Positions 34,140 to 43,379 are shown, counted from the stretch's first letter. The stretch is DNA of 57,974 nucleotides from Ferranicluibacter rubi (GCF_011603255.1 NZ_JAANCM010000019.1:1-57974); one strand, 5' to 3'. Program-made: numbers and translations. The notes: generated by a model from the sequence alone, not told the origin.

Positions 34140-35225
34140 TTAAAGCTTGATCTCGGCCCCGTTCTGCGACGATGACTGGAAGAGTGCCTCAAGGACACGG
34201 TTGATATTGTGCGCTTGCTGAGCCGGGACGTTTGAAGGCGCACCTGTCCGCAAGGAATTCGCGAAGGTGGCTGCCTCTCGGTCAAAATAGACGGGGTTCC
34301 CGATTTCAGCGATTTCCGGGGAGTAGATTGTCTTGCGGACAGCCCAGACTTCCGGGAAGCTCGTTTCATTCCATTCTGTCCAGCCCTCGGGCAGGCCGGT
34401 CTTGCCTGTGCTGTAGAGCTTGTAGGAAGCTGGCATCGGGCGGGAATGCAGTACGCCTTCGGTGCCATAGGCGGTGATATCCCAGCTCTCCGTCCACGGA
34501 AGCGGATCCCAGGACATGAAGTCGATGGTGATCATCTTGTCGGAATAGTTCAGGATCGCTCCGGCAGCGTCTTCCCGAGCGGCCGGCACCATGACACCGT
34601 CGAACTTGGTGATACGGGCGTTGACCGACTGGGGCATGCCGAAGTGCAGCAGAAGCCGATCGATCGTGTGGCAGCCGATCACGTAGAACGCCCCACCGAT
34701 ATCGCCAGGCTGGCGCATGTGGTCGGTGTCAGCCTCTCCATGGGAGCAGCCCGCGTGCGCGCGCACTTGCAGCACCTTGCCAAGCTGACCGGCCTGCAAG
34801 ACTTCCTGCATCTTGTCGATCGACGGCGCATAGCGCCAGCAGTAGCCGACCTGAAAGAGCTGTCCCGTCTTCTCGACGGCTTCGACCAACCTTACTGTGT
34901 CAACGGATCCCCGGCCTGCAGGCTTTTCACAAAGAACAGCCTTTCCTGCTTCCATGGCTTCGATGGCCCACTCGGCCATCAGATAACTTTTCGGGTGGAT
35001 CAGAACCGCGTGAACCTCGGGGTCAGCAAGGATATCCTCTTTGGTCCGCTTGGAAATGCCCATCGCCTCAACGAATGGATCGAGCAGAGGGCTGGTATCA
35101 TAAGCGCCCAGCACCTTGGCGTTCGACATGCGTTGAAATGCCTTCACGCGCCCGGAGGTGTGCGGATGCGTGATGCCGAGGCAAGCGATCCCGAGTGTGG
35201 TGTCGGCTCCAATGGCATAGGTCAT
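34140..35225 (-). CDS. Gfo/Idh/MocA family oxidoreductase (first of two)
   Basis: A 361-residue protein starting at ATG 35225 with GGGAG upstream; the frame continues upstream only as shadow of the next gene. It has the Rossmann domain (LGIACLGITHPHTSGRVKAFQ), the signature CEKPAG in VLCEKPAGR, and a C-terminal substrate domain with GGAFYVIGCHTIDRLL. The N-terminal Gly loop is non-classical (GITHPH), typical of one subgroup. It would oxidise a sugar or cyclitol hydroxyl with NAD(P). It is distinct from the IolG-like enzyme encoded just upstream. Confidence 0.87.
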   Translation of the reverse strand: MTYAIGADTTLGIACLGITHPHTSGRVKAFQRMSNAKVLGAYDTSPLLDPFVEAMGISKRTKEDILADPEVHAVLIHPKSYLMAEWAIEAMEAGKAVLCEKPAGRGSVDTVRLVEAVEKTGQLFQVGYCWRYAPSIDKMQEVLQAGQLGKVLQVRAHAGCSHGEADTDHMRQPGDIGGAFYVIGCHTIDRLLLHFGMPQSVNARITKFDGVMVPAAREDAAGAILNYSDKMITIDFMSWDPLPWTESWDITAYGTEGVLHSRPMPASYKLYSTGKTGLPEGWTEWNETSFPEVWAVRKTIYSPEIAEIGNPVYFDREAATFANSLRTGAPSNVPAQQAHNINRVLEALFQSSSQNGAEIKL

Positions 35226-35250
35226 GACGATATTCTCCCTTATTATAATT

Positions 35251-36246
35251 TCAGACGCTGACGGCGCGGCCGGTACGCGCGGACTCGACGGCGCATTCGG
35301 CAAGGCGCAGAGCAAGGACCCCATCGCGCACAGTGGTCGGCATGGGCTTGCCGCCCTCGATCGCATCAATGAACGCATCCATTTCTGCCCGGTAAGCCTG
35401 TGCGTATCGTTCGAGGAAGAAGTTGAGCAAAGGCTCCCGCGCGTCGGTGAGATCGGCCGTCGTTACCCGCATGGTTGTCGGCCGGAGGTTATCCTGGGTG
35501 AGCATGCCTGAAGCGCCAAGCACCTCGACGCGCTGGTCATAACCATAGACCGCTTCGCGGCAGTTGTTGATGTGCGCCTGCCGTCCGCTTGCAGTCTGCA
35601 GTACGACCATCACTGTATCGTAATCTTCGTACTGACCTACAAGCTCTGGATCGACAAGGCGCGAGCCTACGGCAGTGACGAGCATCGGCTCCTCACCAAG
35701 CAGCCAGCGCGCCATATCAAAATCGTGGATGGTCATGTCGCGAAAGATACCGCCGGAAGTCTTCACATAGGCAGGCGGGGGCATGCCAGGATCGCGGCTG
35801 GATATGATCACCTGACGGACCTCTCCAATACGGCCAGCATCAATCGCACGGCGCATCTCGGCGAAAGTGCTGTCAAAGCGCCGGTTGAAAGCGAGCATGA
35901 CCTTGCCCCCTCTACGCTCCACCTCGGCCGCAGCGCTTTCGCTCTTTGTCATATCGAGATCGATCGGCTTCTCGCACAGAACGGCTTTACCGAGCTCGAT
36001 GGCCTTCATGAGGAAGCCGACATGCGTGTCCGTGGGCGTGCCGATCACAACGGCATCGACGTCCACGCGCTCGATCGCGGCCATGGCATCGGTCATGGCT
36101 TCTGCGCCATGCGCATCCGCGACAGACTTGGCAGCGTCCGCAAAGGGGTCCGCCACCGCGATCAACTGCGCCTTCGGGTTGGCCGCCACGCTCGCGGCAT
36201 GGATTTTGCCGATACGCCCGGCGCCAAGGACTGCAATTCTTACCAT
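35251..36246 (-). CDS. Inositol 2-dehydrogenase-like Gfo/Idh/MocA oxidoreductase
   Basis: The 331-residue product has GAGRIGKIHA for NAD binding, VLCEKPIDLD for the conserved Lys, and YGYDQRVEVLG and GGIFRDMTIHDFDMARW, all typical of IolG-type inositol dehydrogenases. It should oxidise a cyclitol or related polyol at one ring carbon, giving an inosose. It lies 25 bases upstream of the other Gfo/Idh gene and 52 after the TIM-barrel gene. The exact substrate is open. Confidence 0.87.
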   Translation of the reverse strand: MVRIAVLGAGRIGKIHAASVAANPKAQLIAVADPFADAAKSVADAHGAEAMTDAMAAIERVDVDAVVIGTPTDTHVGFLMKAIELGKAVLCEKPIDLDMTKSESAAAEVERRGGKVMLAFNRRFDSTFAEMRRAIDAGRIGEVRQVIISSRDPGMPPPAYVKTSGGIFRDMTIHDFDMARWLLGEEPMLVTAVGSRLVDPELVGQYEDYDTVMVVLQTASGRQAHINNCREAVYGYDQRVEVLGASGMLTQDNLRPTTMRVTTADLTDAREPLLNFFLERYAQAYRAEMDAFIDAIEGGKPMPTTVRDGVLALRLAECAVESARTGRAVSV

Positions 36247-36298
36247 CTTGGAATTCCTTAAGTTCTAGATCGGGGGTATCCGCCCCGTTTGAGTTCGG

Positions 36299-37177
36299 TC
36301 AGTCGCTCGGCAAGGTGACGGCGCGAAACTGCTGCATCGTCGTGTCGAACGCCCGCTGTGCGGCAAGCTCAAGGGGGAGGTGGCGGTGATAGGCCGAAAT
36401 GACCTCGACCCCCCAATAGCCCCGGTATCCAACGTCCAGGACGGCTTGGACCTGAGATGGGATGTCGATCGAGCCTTCGCCGCAGAGACGTCGGTAGTGT
36501 GTCGAGTCGTTGAAAAAAGAGCCGAGAATTTCGGGACCCGCATCATCCAGCTCGACTGCGCGGAGAAAATCCGTAGGTATTTGACGGATATCGTCGGCTG
36601 TCATGCCGCCGCGCTCGATATGCCAGGTATCGACCAGAAGCCCCCCGTTCGTCGTGCCGAGTCCTTCGAAGAGCGCCAAACCGCGTTTAATGTTGTTGAT
36701 GCTGGCGAATGGAAGAAACTCGATGACGATATCGATGCCGAGTGGCGCCGCGCGTTCGCAGATCGAATGCAGGGCGCTCCGCATAGCAGGAAGATCCGGC
36801 TCGCCTTCTTCGAAGATGCCGCCGCCTATCTTGATCTTCTTGATGCCGATTTCGGCCCCGAGCTCCAAAAGGCGGTCGTACATCGTATCGGATGCAAGAC
36901 GCCGCTCGCCGCCGAGATGCCAGTCGACGAGGAATTCGAGTTCAACGTGGCGAATGCCGTTGTCCGAAAAGATCTGACGGACGGTCGGCAGCCCGTAGCG
37001 GGTGACCGATGCATTCATATCGTCGAGAACAAACCCCATGCCCCGCCAGCCGATACGACCGCAGACCTCGGCGCGTTCTTTCAAGGAAAACGGACTGATC
37101 TCAGTTGGCGAGCCGGGGTGAACAGCTCCACTGACCGTCCAGTACGTCGCGCAAAGTTCGATGTCTTCTATTCGCAT
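36299..37177 (-). CDS. Sugar phosphate isomerase/epimerase-fold protein (IolE/IolI-like TIM barrel)
   Basis: The 292-residue product fits the xylose isomerase-like TIM barrel (AP endonuclease 2 superfamily). Candidate metal ligands are Glu in IVIEFLPF, Asp and His in LLVDTWHIERGG, Glu or Asp in AVELDDAGP, and Glu in GVEVISA. Such proteins include inosose dehydratase, inosose isomerase, keto-sugar epimerases and the C-glycoside-cleaving enzymes. With two cyclitol or sugar dehydrogenases beside it, a dehydratase or beta-eliminating role is reasonable. I cannot assign a substrate. Confidence 0.8.
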   Translation of the reverse strand: MRIEDIELCATYWTVSGAVHPGSPTEISPFSLKERAEVCGRIGWRGMGFVLDDMNASVTRYGLPTVRQIFSDNGIRHVELEFLVDWHLGGERRLASDTMYDRLLELGAEIGIKKIKIGGGIFEEGEPDLPAMRSALHSICERAAPLGIDIVIEFLPFASINNIKRGLALFEGLGTTNGGLLVDTWHIERGGMTADDIRQIPTDFLRAVELDDAGPEILGSFFNDSTHYRRLCGEGSIDIPSQVQAVLDVGYRGYWGVEVISAYHRHLPLELAAQRAFDTTMQQFRAVTLPSD

Positions 37178-37243
37178 GTCTGCAATCTTTCTAATGCGGC
37201 ATTCTTTTGGATTGGATCCTAGCCCCGAGGAGCAGGAACCATT

Positions 37244-38452
37244 TTAGAAGCTTTGGTGTCCGGTCGCCCGCTCGATGAGTTTGTCGATGGAAACGGCCAG
37301 AACCAAAAGGAGGCCGGTGACGATAAGGCGGACTTCGTTTTCGACACCCAGCAGATTAAGTCCGTTGCTGACCGTCCCGATAACCAGCGCGCCAAGCAGC
37401 GCTGCGTGGATCGAGCCGCGACCTCCGAAGAGGCTGACGCCGCCGATGACGGCAGCCGCGATGGACTCCAACAGCAGAGTTCCACCACCCACGCCGCCAC
37501 CCGAGAACACGCCCACGCCGAGCGTCCGCGATGCCGCGATCACACCGGCGAGAGCGGCAACCCCTCCGGCGATCGCGAAGGCGGCCATCTTGATGCTCGC
37601 TACCTTGATGCCGGCGCGTCGCGCCGCTTCCTCATTGTTGCCGACAGCGTAGAGGTAAAGACCGAACTGCGTGCTCTTGAGGATGTAGCCGCCGATCCCC
37701 AAGAGGACGGCGAAAATCAGTACCACAAGTGGGATACCCTGGTGTGCGGTCAGGATTGCCACGACGATCACGCCGAACACTGCAGCCGCAGCAATTGGTG
37801 TCGCGACAGTCTGCATGAATGGCGATTGTAGTCCGACCTTCTTCCGTCGTGCCTCGTCGGACAATACGACTGCGGCGTAGACCAGAAGAACCAGAGCGAG
37901 GGATAGCCAAGCCCACACGCCGCTGATGCTTGTGAGAGCGATCTTCTCAATGCCAGTCTGCTGCAAGCCGTAGCGGGCCGTCGACGGCAGGAGGATAAGT
38001 TGCAGTCCGTTAAGCGCGAGGCCGAGGCCTAGGGTTACGACGAACGAGGGTACGCCAACGAATGTCACCCATCGCGCCGAACAGCTCCCAATAGCTGCAC
38101 CGATGAGAACAGCCGTGGGAACTGCGACCCAAGGGGAAAAACCGAACTCCACGATAAGTTTCGCCATAAGAACGGATGTGACACCGTTGATGGCGGCTAT
38201 CGAGAGGTCGATCTCTTTCACTAGGAGAACGAACATCAGGCCGAGAGCCATGATCCCGACGACGGTGCTTTGCACCAGAAGGTTTGAAAGGTTCCGGGAG
38301 GTCAGGAACACATCGCTTTGGGAGGCGAAAAAGATCCCGAGTGCGACAAGACCGATGACGATCGGCAGTGCCCGAAGGTCGCTGGAGAGCAGTTCGCCGA
38401 AGCTGCGGCGGGGACGTTGCGCAGGCGCATCAACCGTCATGGTGTTGGCCAT
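37244..38452 (-). CDS. Sugar-type ABC transporter permease (XylH/FrcC-like)
   Basis: A 402-residue protein starting at ATG 38452 (GAGGAAT upstream; an in-frame ATG at 38488 lacks one). It has about ten hydrophobic segments and the LLVKEIDLSIAAINGV and YAVGNNEEAARRAGI signatures of carbohydrate ABC permeases that work as homodimers with a RbsA/XylG-class ATPase. The long form (about 400 residues) is like XylH. Acts in the inner membrane with the ATPase upstream. Confidence 0.92.
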   Translation of the reverse strand: MANTMTVDAPAQRPRRSFGELLSSDLRALPIVIGLVALGIFFASQSDVFLTSRNLSNLLVQSTVVGIMALGLMFVLLVKEIDLSIAAINGVTSVLMAKLIVEFGFSPWVAVPTAVLIGAAIGSCSARWVTFVGVPSFVVTLGLGLALNGLQLILLPSTARYGLQQTGIEKIALTSISGVWAWLSLALVLLVYAAVVLSDEARRKKVGLQSPFMQTVATPIAAAAVFGVIVVAILTAHQGIPLVVLIFAVLLGIGGYILKSTQFGLYLYAVGNNEEAARRAGIKVASIKMAAFAIAGGVAALAGVIAASRTLGVGVFSGGGVGGGTLLLESIAAAVIGGVSLFGGRGSIHAALLGALVIGTVSNGLNLLGVENEVRLIVTGLLLVLAVSIDKLIERATGHQSF

Positions 38453-38484
38453 TGGATATTCCTCAAAGATTCTAGGGTTTGCGG

Positions 38485-39291
38485 TCAACCCGCAAGATTG
38501 ACGCCTTCGTTGCCGCCGACCATGGCGTTGACGACCTGCTCGCCTGTCACGTCTTTCGACTTGAAGCTCGCCACGTTGGTTCCAAGGCGCATGACTTCTA
38601 TCCGGTCAGTCGCGTTCACAACGAAATGATGGATGTCGTGGCTGACGATAACAATGCCGAGGCCTTGATCGGCCAGCATCCTGACGAGGGTCGAGACGCC
38701 TTCAGCCGCTGAATGGCTGAGTGCCGCGGTCGGCTCGTCGAGGATGACGACCTTTGGCGTTTCCAGGATTGATCGTGCAATTGCGATGTTCTGACGCTGA
38801 CCTCCAGACATGGCGCCGACCGGCCGCGTCAGAGACAGGTTGCCGAGTCGCATCCGCGTGAGGATCTCACGCGCGCGGACCTCGCATTCGGCGCGACGGA
38901 TGCGTCCGCCACCCCACCACGAACCCGTTCGTTCGCGTCCAAGGAAAAGGTTCTGCACGGCATCGAGATTGCTGCAAAGCGAGAGATCCTGGTAGACCGT
39001 CTGGATTCCCAACGCCGTTGCGTCCGTAGGCTTTTTGACCCGAACAGGCTTTCCCTCGAAGAGGTAGTCGCCGGAGTCTGAAGCGTGAACACCAGCCATG
39101 ACCTTCACGAGCGTTGATTTACCCGCACCGTTGTCCCCGACCAGAGCGACGATCTCACCAGGGTATACGTCAACGGAAGCGCCGCGTAGAGCGTGCAAGG
39201 ATCCGAAATGCTTCTGGATGTTGCGAAGCGAAATAATAGGGGTGGCGCTGTTGTAAGCCGTTGCCGGTCTCTCTGCTGCCAGTGCTGTCAT
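38485..39291 (-). CDS. Sugar-type ABC transporter ATP-binding protein, single domain
   Basis: A 268-residue protein starting at ATG 39291 (GGGAGG upstream). Walker A is GDNGAGKST, the signature MSGGQRQNIAIAR and Walker B VVILDEPTAAL are present, and the switch His is in VIVSHDIHH. Unlike RbsA or XylG it carries one ATPase domain, not two, as in FrcA-type transporters of rhizobia. It is separated from the binding-protein gene by a GC-rich hairpin. Confidence 0.92.
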   Translation of the reverse strand: MTALAAERPATAYNSATPIISLRNIQKHFGSLHALRGASVDVYPGEIVALVGDNGAGKSTLVKVMAGVHASDSGDYLFEGKPVRVKKPTDATALGIQTVYQDLSLCSNLDAVQNLFLGRERTGSWWGGGRIRRAECEVRAREILTRMRLGNLSLTRPVGAMSGGQRQNIAIARSILETPKVVILDEPTAALSHSAAEGVSTLVRMLADQGLGIVIVSHDIHHFVVNATDRIEVMRLGTNVASFKSKDVTGEQVVNAMVGGNEGVNLAG

Positions 39292-39316
39292 CAGGTAGTC
39301 CTCCCAGAAGTGAGAA

Positions 39317-39341
39317 GGGCGGGCGGCTGAGCCCCCCGCCC
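39317..39341 (-). terminator. Hairpin between sugar-binding protein and ATPase genes
   Basis: GGGCGGG (39317-39323) pairs with CCCGCCC (39335-39341), with an inner GGC-TGA-GCC stem, in the 56-base gap right after the binding-protein stop. As in the betaine operon, such a hairpin can raise binding-protein levels relative to downstream subunits. There is no U-run for efficient termination. Confidence 0.65.
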
Positions 39342-39347
39342 AGTCGT

Positions 39348-40424
39348 TCACATGTTGGTCTTGCAGACCTCGGTGCTTTCGATGCCCTGGCAGATTTCCT
39401 TCCAGCTCCAGACACCCTTCTTCACCACATCGCCGAGATTGTCCTTGGTGATATTCTCCACCGGCAGCAGGATTGCAGGCACATCGGCAAACTCGTTGTT
39501 GACCGTGCCGTTGACGAGATTCTTGGGAACCCCCTTGCCGTCGAGGATCGACGAAACGACCTTGGCGGCTTCGGTCGCTTCGACCTTGAGGTCCTTCAGC
39601 ACCGAGTTGTCCTGCCAGCCTTGCGCAACATAACGGAGCGCCTCCACGGTCGCATCCTGACCGCCGGTGACAACCTTATCGCCGGGTTTAAAGCCTTGGC
39701 TGATCAGAGCGGCCACCGAGCCACCGGTCGTGCCGTCGTTCATGCCAACGAACACGTCGACATCGCCGCCATTCTTGGTCAGGCAGTCTTCCGCGAATGA
39801 CTGAGCAAGCGTCGGGTCCCAGTTCTGTGTGTACTGTTCGCAGACGACCGTGACCTTTCCTGCGTCGATCAAAGGCTGGATGAATTCGTTCTGGCCCTTT
39901 TCATACTGCCCAGTGCCATATTCGCCCTGATTGCCCTTTATCCGAGCGACCTTTACCGGTGACTTGGCCATCGTGTTGATAAGCTCCGCCGCCCGCTTGC
40001 CCTGCGCCTGACCGACAGCAAGCGAGTCGAAAACCACGTGAGCCTCGGCTTTGCCGCCGACAGCATCGTGGTCGTAGAGAACGACCGGCACATTGGCGGC
40101 TTGAGCGGCCGCGAGACCGCCAGCGATGAGATTGGCGTCGGCAGAGGTCAACAGGATCAATTTTGCACCCTGCGAGATGGCGTCTTCGATCTGCCGCTGC
40201 TGCTGCTGTGGGTCGCCCTGCGCGTTCTGGACCACGATCTCAGTATTCGGACGCATGCCCTTCATGGCTTCAACAAAGAACGGAGCATCGCGGCTTTCAA
40301 ACCGGATCGTCGTCGTGTTCGGAAGTAGGAAAAATACCTTTTCCATGGTCTGTGCCTGGACGGTGCCAGCGAGACCAGCGAAAGAAGCGGTCGTGACCAG
40401 TAGTGCGGTGATTAGGCCCTTCAT
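39348..40424 (-). CDS. Sugar-type ABC transporter substrate-binding protein
   Basis: A 358-residue protein starting at ATG 40424 (GGGAGGA upstream). The signal peptide ends near VQA (about residue 24). The mature protein is a periplasmic binding protein of the LacI/RbsB-like type (QNAQGDPQQQQRQIEDAISQGAKLILLTSADAN; a split of short motifs including GNQGEYGTGQ). Four Cys may form disulfides. It is the first gene of the operon and presumably binds the cyclitol or glycoside that feeds the downstream enzymes. Confidence 0.9.
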   Translation of the reverse strand: MKGLITALLVTTASFAGLAGTVQAQTMEKVFFLLPNTTTIRFESRDAPFFVEAMKGMRPNTEIVVQNAQGDPQQQQRQIEDAISQGAKLILLTSADANLIAGGLAAAQAANVPVVLYDHDAVGGKAEAHVVFDSLAVGQAQGKRAAELINTMAKSPVKVARIKGNQGEYGTGQYEKGQNEFIQPLIDAGKVTVVCEQYTQNWDPTLAQSFAEDCLTKNGGDVDVFVGMNDGTTGGSVAALISQGFKPGDKVVTGGQDATVEALRYVAQGWQDNSVLKDLKVEATEAAKVVSSILDGKGVPKNLVNGTVNNEFADVPAILLPVENITKDNLGDVVKKGVWSWKEICQGIESTEVCKTNM

Positions 40425-40560
40425 TATGATATCCTCCCAGATGAAACTTAAGGCGTGTGCATGCCACCGGCTGTGGCTGAGCAACTCCCTTTAACATTTA
40501 CAAAATCTGAGATTAACAGGCCATTTTGGGAAACATTTTTGCAAAAAATGCAAAACACGG

Positions 40561-41475
40561 CTAAACGGTCCAATGGCGTTCAAAATCGTTTAGACGGAAA
40601 CGTTCAACGAGGAAGTCGATAAAAAGCCTCGTTCGAACGGGCATGAAAGACTTGCTCGGATAAGCGATGTTCATGGTGAGACGCGGAAGATCCCAGTCAT
40701 CGAGAACTCTGATGAGGCGGCCTGCGTTCAAGTCTTCTTGAATTATGTAGGTCGGCTGAGCAAGGATACCTAAGCTGTCGCGAGCGGCCTGACAGATCAA
40801 CTGACCGTCGTTGGCAAGGATCGCACCGTCGACCTTCACGGAGACTGATTCCTGGCCGCGACTGAACTTGAATTCATTCCAGTTGTCGGCCAAAGTGTAT
40901 AAGATAAGGTCGTGCGCCATGAGGTCGTTTGGATGTTCAGGAATGCCTTTTCGGCTTAGATAGTCAGCGGAAGCTGCCAGCAGGCGACGTGTCTCACCCA
41001 ACCGCCGTATAGTGATTGAGCTGTCCGCTTCGACACGGCGGGTGCGTATTGCCAGGTCCAACCCATTCTCGATGATATCGTAGTAGCGGTTCGAAGAGAT
41101 TATTTCGATCGAGAGGGTGGGGTAGATTCGACGAAACTGCGCAACCACGGGCATAAGATGAAGCAGGGAAAAAGATAGGGATGCTCCAATCCGAAGCCGA
41201 CCTGTGGGGGCATGCGAGCGTGCCGTGACGTTCGCCTCGGCCGCGTCCCATGTTGCAAGAAGATCTCGCGCGTCTGCAAAAAGTGCTTCGCCTTCGCTCG
41301 TCAGACTGAGCTGACGCGTCGATCTTTGTACAAGTCTAGCACCTAGACGTGTCTCGAGGTTCACCAAGTGTCGGCTGATGCCGGAAACTGAAAGGCCCAG
41401 CGTGCTCGCTGCCTTCGTCATACTCCGCTCCTCAGCGATCTTGACAAAGACGTGAAACTCGGTCCAGCGGTCCAT
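40561..41475 (-). CDS. LysR-family regulator upstream of the hydroxyquinol operon
   Basis: A 304-residue protein starting at ATG 41475 (GGAAGAG upstream); a TTG at 41505 would add ten residues. The helix-turn-helix is SMTKAASTLGLSVSGISRHLVNLE and the effector domain is of the CrgA-like group. It is transcribed in the same direction as the transporter operon, ending 136 bases before its first gene, so it may be part of or upstream from the same transcript. It probably controls that operon. Confidence 0.88.
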   Translation of the reverse strand: MDRWTEFHVFVKIAEERSMTKAASTLGLSVSGISRHLVNLETRLGARLVQRSTRQLSLTSEGEALFADARDLLATWDAAEANVTARSHAPTGRLRIGASLSFSLLHLMPVVAQFRRIYPTLSIEIISSNRYYDIIENGLDLAIRTRRVEADSSITIRRLGETRRLLAASADYLSRKGIPEHPNDLMAHDLILYTLADNWNEFKFSRGQESVSVKVDGAILANDGQLICQAARDSLGILAQPTYIIQEDLNAGRLIRVLDDWDLPRLTMNIAYPSKSFMPVRTRLFIDFLVERFRLNDFERHWTV

Positions 41476-41568
41476 TTTCTCTTCCGGATAAGGCGGTTTG
41501 TTCAAGCTGATCTTTGATTTGTAGAGGTATCACAGATCGAGAGGAGCCAAAGGTCTGATCGGTGCAAA

Positions 41569-41868
41569 TCAGTGCGTTAGAAGCGTGCTAGATGTCGATA
41601 GCTCGAGCGTTATTGTTACAATGAACGTGACTGTGCTTTTATTGACGAGTGTGAACTCGAGAGGCTCGACGCTGCTGAAGATTGCCCCCAGCCAACTCTC
41701 GATGTTTGTCGTCCGCAAATACCCCCTTACGTCGAGTAGAAGCTTGAGATCGTCGAGTTCTAAGATAGTCGTTCCGAGGTTGACCCCTTGGTGGTAGACA
41801 TCGATGCGGTAATTGTACAGCCTGCGATCTGGTCGAGCGGAGGATTGTTGCGGAAGACCTGTACTCAT
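41569..41868 (-). CDS. Small hypothetical protein
   Basis: A 99-residue frame starting at ATG 41868 with GAGG six bases upstream. The middle has a DVRGYLRTTNIESWLGAIF stretch and the C-terminus is rich in Thr, Ser and Val with alternating beta-like pattern. I do not recognise a family. It is acidic-neutral with no signal peptide or membrane helix. An imperfect inverted repeat lies just upstream. It could be a real orphan gene of this island. Confidence 0.5.
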   Translation of the reverse strand: MSTGLPQQSSARPDRRLYNYRIDVYHQGVNLGTTILELDDLKLLLDVRGYLRTTNIESWLGAIFSSVEPLEFTLVNKSTVTFIVTITLELSTSSTLLTH

Positions 41869-41889
41869 GTGCAGCCTCGATGATTTAAG

Positions 41890-41916
41890 AAAAGACTACA
41901 ATAAAAAGGGTCTTTT
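41890..41916. repeat. Inverted repeat upstream of the hypothetical gene
   Basis: AAAAGAC (41890-41896) and GTCTTTT (41910-41916) are exact complements separated by 13 bases, 21 bases before the start codon at 41868. It may be an operator or the base of a leader hairpin. Confidence 0.4.
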
Positions 41917-42026
41917 TGTCTATTCAAGGTTCACCAAGTGAATGCAGGCGATCTGCGAGTGTGCGCATTTATTTGAGAGCGCGTTGATACCAAATATCGA
42001 GCTTTAGCGGAAACTCAATTAACAGC

Positions 42027-43379
42027 TGAACCGCCCCGGCTTTACCGGAGACCTTAACTCGTGAGAAGTAGGGTCTATCACAAGCAAAACGACGAACAAA
42101 TTTTCTCCTGAAGTTCGTGCCCGTGCTGTTCAGATAGTGACGGAGCATGAAGCCGAACTTCTCTCCCGCTGGGCGGCAGTATCATCGATAGCGGCCAAGA
42201 TCGGTTGCTCGGCGCATACCCTCCATGAATGGGTGAAGAAGGCCGAGGTCGACAGCGGCAAGCGTGCAGGTTTGTCGAGTGACGTGGCCGAGAAGATGAA
42301 GGCTCTGGAACGGGAGAACCGGGAGCTTCGTCAGGCGAATGAGATTCTACGCAAAGCCTCGGCGTATTTTGCCCAGGCCCTTTCAGCGAATGCAAGCATT
42401 CCCTTGTCGGGCAAGGGGAGCTCGACCGCCCACTGAAGCGATGATTTCCTTCATCGACGAACACCGCTCGGTGCTCGGGGGCCGATCTGCAGGCTGCTGC
42501 CGATTGCCCGTCCACCTATTATGAAGTCGTCGCCAAGCGCACGGACGTGGGTCGCCTATCAGCCCGCGAACGGAATGATATTGCTATGAAAGTCGAGATA
42601 CGCCGGGTGTTCAACGAGAACTTCCAGGTCTATGGCGTGCGGAAAGTGTGGCGACAGTTGCAGCGAGAAGGCTTCGACGTCGCACGGCTCGCACCGTCGC
42701 AAGGCTCATGAGAATGATGGGTCTTCAAGGCATCATTCGTGGCAAGCCGATCAAAACCACTATATCGGACAAGTCTGCTCCGTGTCCGCTCAACCGCATC
42801 AATCGCCACTTCAAGGCTCCCGCGCCGAACATGCTGTGGTTATCCGAGTTCACCTATGTCGCGACCTGGCAAGGCTTCGTTTACGTGGCCTTTGTCATTG
42901 ATGCCTTCGCCCGCCGTATCGTCGGTTGGCGGGCAAGCCGGACGGCTCATACCGGCCTTGTGCTCGATGCCCTCGACCAGGCGCTTCATGAGCGGCGGCC
43001 TGTCAAACGCGGCGGGCTGGTTTATCATTCCGACCGCGGCTCGCAATATGTGTCCATTCGCTATTCCGAACGGCTGGCGGAGGCGGGCATCGAGCCGTCT
43101 GTCGGAAGCGTTGGCGACAGTTACGACTGCTCTCGCCGAGACGATCAACGGTCTTTTTAAGGCCGAGGTCATCCATCGCGGGGGACCGTGGCGTAGCTTT
43201 GAAGCCGTGGAGTTCGCCACGCTCGAATGGGTCGACTGGTTCAACAACCGCCGCCTTCTGGAGCCCATCGGAAATAATCGCCTGCCGAGGCTGAAGAACG
43301 ATACTATGCCATGCTGGACGCACTAGCCATGGCCGCGTAAGTTAAACCAAACGGTCTCCGGTAAAGCCGGGGCGGTTCA
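42027..43379 (+). mobile_element. Decayed IS3-type insertion sequence
   Basis: The first 27 bases (42027-42053, starting TGAACCGCCCCGG) and the last 27 (43353-43379) are exact inverted repeats. The 1353-base length and OrfA/OrfB layout fit the IS3 family. No target duplication is obvious. The ends are intact, so the element could still be moved by a transposase supplied in trans, although its own genes are broken. Confidence 0.85.
42077..43340 (+). pseudogene. IS3-type transposase OrfA and OrfB, multiply broken
   Basis: OrfA reads [20 protein letters not shown] from 42080, but the expected ATG at 42077 is ATC. After KASAYFAQA (near 42379) about 38 extra bases containing two small hairpins shift the frame before the usual ELDRPLK end. 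OrfB starts at ATG 42441 (MISFIDEHRSVLG) and has indels near 42477, 42505, 42690 and 43123, and changes near 43270. The integrase core is recognisable (YVATWQGFVYVAFVID, YHSDRGSQY, NGLFKAEVIH), but the first catalytic Asp is Glu in WLSEFTYV. It is a dead transposase. Confidence 0.8.
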
